DNA of 35,017 nt from Streptomyces sp. OR43. GTDB taxonomy: Bacteria > Actinomycetota > Actinomycetes > Streptomycetales > Streptomycetaceae. The stretch spans positions 1,863,079-1,898,095 of the forward strand of contig NZ_RDBK01000043.1 of assembly GCF_008042275.1 (NCBI RefSeq), in the 5' to 3' direction. Each line of letters begins with the position of its first letter. Within the stretch, counting starts at the first letter, position 1. Of this stretch, positions 32,901 to 35,017 are shown piece after piece. Under the pieces are notes generated by a model. It did no database searches and was not told the origin of the DNA. It was given only the letters and a program-made list of their open reading frames with translations. Made by a program: the position numbers and the translations under genes.

Positions 32901-34903
32901 CGCTCCAGGATCGAGGTGCGGACCACGCCGTCCCCGATGTCGAGCCCGGCGACGACGTCCGTCACCGTGCTCAGCCCGTCCGTCATCCCCGCCAGCCGCT
33001 CGCCGAGCGCGGTCGCGTCGGTAACGGTGGCGAGGGCGGCGGCCTGCTCGGTGAGCCGGGCGACGTCCTCGTGGTAGCCCGTGAACGCGTCGTTGCCGGA
33101 CAGGAACGCGACCGCCCGCCGGCCCGCCGAGGCGATGTCGTCGGCGGTGGCGGCGGTGAGTTCGGCGATCCGCCGGGTGTCCGCGTACCGCATCTCGGCG
33201 AGGCCCGCCAAGTGGCCGTGGGCGGCGCGCAGTTCGGTCAGGCGGTCGACCCAGTCGGCAGCCGTGCGGGGCGCCTCGCCGCGGACCCGGCGGACGAGGA
33301 CGGTGATCCGGTCCGCCGTCTCGGTGAGGGCGTCCGCGGCGCTCCGCATCTGCTCCTGCACGGCGTCGAACTCGGCGAGCACCTGCTGAGCGGTGTCGCG
33401 GAGTGCGGCCAACGGAGCGCCGAGCGAGCCGAGTTCGTCGTCGTCCAGCCAGTGGTAGCGGTCGGTGGCGCGGGAGCAGTCCGCCACCAGCCGGCCGTAG
33501 ACGGCGGCCGTCGGGGCCGTCGCTTCGGCGCTCCGCGCGAGCGCGAGGCAGTCGGAGATGCCGCGCACGAGATCGGCGTTGCCCACGCGGGCGAGCGGGC
33601 CCGTGCCGGGCGGGCGGGAGGCGGCGAAGGTGTCGGAGACGTACGGCGTCCGCCAGCGCCGCACCGGGTGAACGCGCGCCGGGCCGGCGTCCCGGCCCTC
33701 GACCGGGTCGCGCAGGAGCACGAGCGTGCCGTCGTCGAGCAGCGCGTGGCCGCGGCCCTGGAGCGGGGTGGCGACCTCCTGCCGGATCACGTTGTACGGG
33801 AGCAGCAGGCTGCGCCCGTCCTCCCGCGAACGGAACGCGTACAGGACGTCCTCGCCGTTGGGCGAGCGGACGGCACCCTCGAAGACGGGGTCGGTGAGGG
33901 GCTCGGCGATGTCGAAGGTCTTCGCGGTGCCGGCGGTCAGGTAGTAGCCGCCGGGGAAGATGATCCCCTGGTCCTCGGGGAGCAGATGGCAGGAGGGCCC
34001 GATGCCGTCCAGCCGCTGCACGGTGCCGAGGAGCCCGTTGAAGACGAGATGGCGCCAGGCCTCCTCCTTGTACGGCCGGACGCGGAGCAGGACGAGCGGC
34101 CCGCACTCCGCGTACGCGACCTCGGCGTCGGCGAGCGACTGGAGGGGTTCGGTGACCGGTTCGCGGTAGATCCCGTCGGGGGTCTCCGTGTCGTCGACGG
34201 TCTTGAGCGTGAGGTGTCCGCCGAGCGTGGAGAGGTAGAGCGGGGCGCGGTCGCCGTCCTCGGCGCGGCGTGCGCCGATGGCGATGTGCGGGTGGCGGCC
34301 GGCGACGTGGGCCTCGCGGCCCGCGACCGTCCAGGTGAAGTCGTGCGACGGCGGGAACACGTGGTCGCGCTCGCCGCGGGCGTCGAGGAACGCGCCGGGC
34401 GAACCGTCGGCGTTCAGCGCCCAGCGCAGGACACGGATGTCCTCGGCGTTCTCGCCGGTACGGAAGACGGCGAGGAGCCGCCCGTTGGTACGGCGCAGCC
34501 GCAGGAGGCGGGCGTCGCGGTAGTAGCGGTGGAGGCCGGCGAACTCGCGCACGAAGGGTTCGCCGGCGAGGAGCGGGGCGGTGGCGGGAGCCAACTCGGG
34601 GGTGAACGCCGCGAGTACGTCGTCGACCGCGGGCTCGTCGCGCCGGCCGGGGCCGCGCTCGAAGCCGAACAGGAGCTGTCCGCCGATGGCGACGAGGTCG
34701 CGGGGAACGGACGGCTGCGCCGTCCGGACCTGTTCGCTGCCGAGCAGCTGGAGGCCGGTGGAGCCGAACTCCTCGGTCCGCCGGGCGTTGAGTGCCTCGG
34801 CGCGGTGGGCGAGCTCGGCGGCCTGGGTGCGGAGCCGCCGCCGCAGCACGTCGTACGCCCCGTCCTCGGGGGCGTCCAGGGGCGGCGGGGTGGCGGTGTC
34901 CAT
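29972..34903 (-). CDS. Giant DUF3686/AAA+ ATPase ('DNA repair ATPase' type)
   Basis: The 1643-residue protein has an N-terminal DUF3686-like part (about 1-420) rich in repeated strand motifs that could form a propeller, a long helical region (about 470-850) with coiled-coil character, and a C-terminal AAA+ module. Walker A is SPPGYGKTTLM near 1271-1281, Walker B LLHIDDIQH near 1336-1344, and an arginine-containing GNPYTESGARFQVPDML segment follows as in MoxR-type AAA proteins. Database entries call such proteins DNA repair ATPases, but I know of no direct evidence. The ATG at 34903 has GAGGAG well placed upstream. No partner except the RCK-type gene is seen within the window. Confidence 0.88.
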   Translation of the reverse strand: MDTATPPPLDAPEDGAYDVLRRRLRTQAAELAHRAEALNARRTEEFGSTGLQLLGSEQVRTAQPSVPRDLVAIGGQLLFGFERGPGRRDEPAVDDVLAAFTPELAPATAPLLAGEPFVREFAGLHRYYRDARLLRLRRTNGRLLAVFRTGENAEDIRVLRWALNADGSPGAFLDARGERDHVFPPSHDFTWTVAGREAHVAGRHPHIAIGARRAEDGDRAPLYLSTLGGHLTLKTVDDTETPDGIYREPVTEPLQSLADAEVAYAECGPLVLLRVRPYKEEAWRHLVFNGLLGTVQRLDGIGPSCHLLPEDQGIIFPGGYYLTAGTAKTFDIAEPLTDPVFEGAVRSPNGEDVLYAFRSREDGRSLLLPYNVIRQEVATPLQGRGHALLDDGTLVLLRDPVEGRDAGPARVHPVRRWRTPYVSDTFAASRPPGTGPLARVGNADLVRGISDCLALARSAEATAPTAAVYGRLVADCSRATDRYHWLDDDELGSLGAPLAALRDTAQQVLAEFDAVQEQMRSAADALTETADRITVLVRRVRGEAPRTAADWVDRLTELRAAHGHLAGLAEMRYADTRRIAELTAATADDIASAGRRAVAFLSGNDAFTGYHEDVARLTEQAAALATVTDATALGERLAGMTDGLSTVTDVVAGLDIGDGVVRTSILERIAGVLGGVNRARATLDARRRSLLDQEGRAGFAAESALLGQAVTAALAAADTPDACDDQLARLLLQLENLEARFAEFDDFLAELGERRTEVYEAFSARRQTLQDALARRTERLAASAARVLETVARRSSALADADAVHTYFASDPMVAKVRRTADELRGLGDTVRAEELDGQLLAARQEAGRALRDRNELFADGGATIRLGRHRFAVNTQPFELTLVPQGDGLAFAVTGTDYRAPVTDPDFAGTRPYWEQLLPSESPAVYRGEHLAARLLAAHGADRLSSLGDGELASLVRESAAAAYDEGYQRGVHDEDATAILTVLLRLHATAGLLRCPPAVRAAAQLFWAYGTDEARRTSWTLRARSLARARETFGLGAAVDALQEEWASAITGAGSRAVAAYLFEELTSGPDGFVTAAHVRTFLDKFRRTTGTPAYDEDLAALADDLPARRQLVEGWLTAYARASGSDLDEGDLAEAVAVELCPEPVLARYEDEAPLTATVDGLLGVHPRIERGSIGIRIDELLARTEEFRTTTVPGFRAYQRRRTSLVAAERTRLRLDDHRPRVMSAFVRNRLLDEVYLPLVGDSLAKQLGTADAGRRTDSQGLLLLVSPPGYGKTTLMEYVADRLGLVLVKVSGPNLGHDVTSLDPAQARSATARQEIEKINFALEAGNNTLLHIDDIQHTSPELLQKFIPLCDATRRIEGVRDGEPRSYDLRGKRFAVCMTGNPYTESGARFQVPDMLANRADVWNLGEVLSGREDVFALSFVENALTANPVLAPLAGRSREDLALLLRLASGADARVDRLRHPYTAPEVERITAVLRHLLHARDTVLAVNAAYIASAAQTDATRTEPPFRLQGSYRNLNRIAERIVPVMNDAELSAVIDDHYTGEAQTLTTGAEAALLKLAALRGTLTAEQAERWAAVTASYVRTQALGGPDGDPLTRAVAALGLLADRIAAVETAISRAADPRHLLSRPPSAPHEGH

Positions 34904-34949
34904 GCGGGCGGCTCCTCGGGGCGGTGGTGTGGCCTGCGGCCGGCTTTTT

Positions 34950-34970
34950 CCTCAAGCGCCGGACGGGCTT
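34950..34970. repeat. Streptomyces intergenic repeat motif, copy 1
   Basis: CCTCAAGCGCCGGACGGGCT resembles a short motif that I remember as scattered through intergenic regions of many Streptomyces genomes, often after genes. It lies upstream of the DUF3686 gene, suggesting that another gene ends just beyond the window. Confidence 0.6.
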
Positions 34971-35004
34971 GGTTGTGGCCTCGGATTCCGGTGCGCGGGG
35001 CTGT

Positions 35005-35017
35005 CCTCAAGCGCCGG
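35005..35017. repeat. Streptomyces intergenic repeat motif, copy 2 (cut by the window edge)
   Basis: CCTCAAGCGCCGG repeats the first 13 bases of copy 1 in direct orientation, 55 bp away, and runs off the window. Confidence 0.55.

Noticed and set aside
31806..34955. 1049-codon minus-strand open frame
   Set aside because: It is a shifted frame of the DUF3686 ATPase gene, with Arg/Pro-rich sequence and no motifs; the real frame has Walker A and B.
1..35017. CRISPR arrays, prophage genes, rRNA or tRNA genes
   Set aside because: No regularly spaced direct repeats, phage structural or integrase genes, or cloverleaf sequences were seen on reading both strands.

Overview
The window looks like chromosomal DNA of a Streptomyces or close relative. 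It is very GC-rich, with G/C at third codon positions, GTG and TTG starts, GGAGG ribosome sites, and protein families typical of that genus: SpoIIE/PAS/GAF phosphatase, SseB, DUF2630, DUF6126, DUF3686 ATPase. A short intergenic repeat at the right edge is also familiar from Streptomyces. I see no tRNA, rRNA, CRISPR array, insertion sequence or phage gene. Genes are tightly packed, and only one gene-free stretch exceeds 300 bases (16541-16862).

Left part (1-13.1 kb), mostly housekeeping: a lipoprotein and a FadE5-like acyl-CoA dehydrogenase (both minus), a divergent SseB-family protein, pirin and an AI-2E-type membrane protein (plus), a SpoIIE-type phosphatase (minus) divergent from aspS, a lipoprotein L,D-transpeptidase, a Uma2 nuclease-fold protein, and metG (minus). 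Strong hairpins sit after most transcription units, including a perfect 48-bp palindrome between uma2 and metG.

Middle (13.2-24.3 kb): an OmpR-type regulator/histidine kinase pair whose kinase 3' end overlaps a convergent VWA-domain gene by 52 bp; an orphan secreted protein; an S4 RNA-binding protein; a minus-strand run of an MDR oxidoreductase, DUF2630 and a FUSC-type membrane protein; two membrane proteins; and a universal stress protein.

Right part (24.3-35 kb), the most unusual: a flavin pair (luciferase-like monooxygenase plus FMN reductase, minus) lies divergent from a tryptophanyl-tRNA synthetase gene. The trpS gene has a ribosome-mediated attenuator with a 13-codon leader containing tandem Trp codons. 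The attenuator terminator lies in an 86-bp sequence that recurs, perfectly and in inverted orientation, upstream of the monooxygenase. The inverted copies bracket 422 bp holding a DUF6126 membrane-peptide gene, the leader promoter and the leader ORF. This could be an invertible segment that moves a Trp-responsive promoter between trpS and the flavin operon. The window ends with a two-gene operon of a 1643-residue DUF3686/AAA+ ATPase and an RCK-type channel-like protein with a non-canonical pore.

Five start codons (2918, 7747, 13118, 18568, 26682) lie 6-7 nt after a TANNNT -10 hexamer with little or no Shine-Dalgarno sequence, the expected layout of leaderless mRNAs. All functions are read from sequence motifs and memory of families; no search was run.
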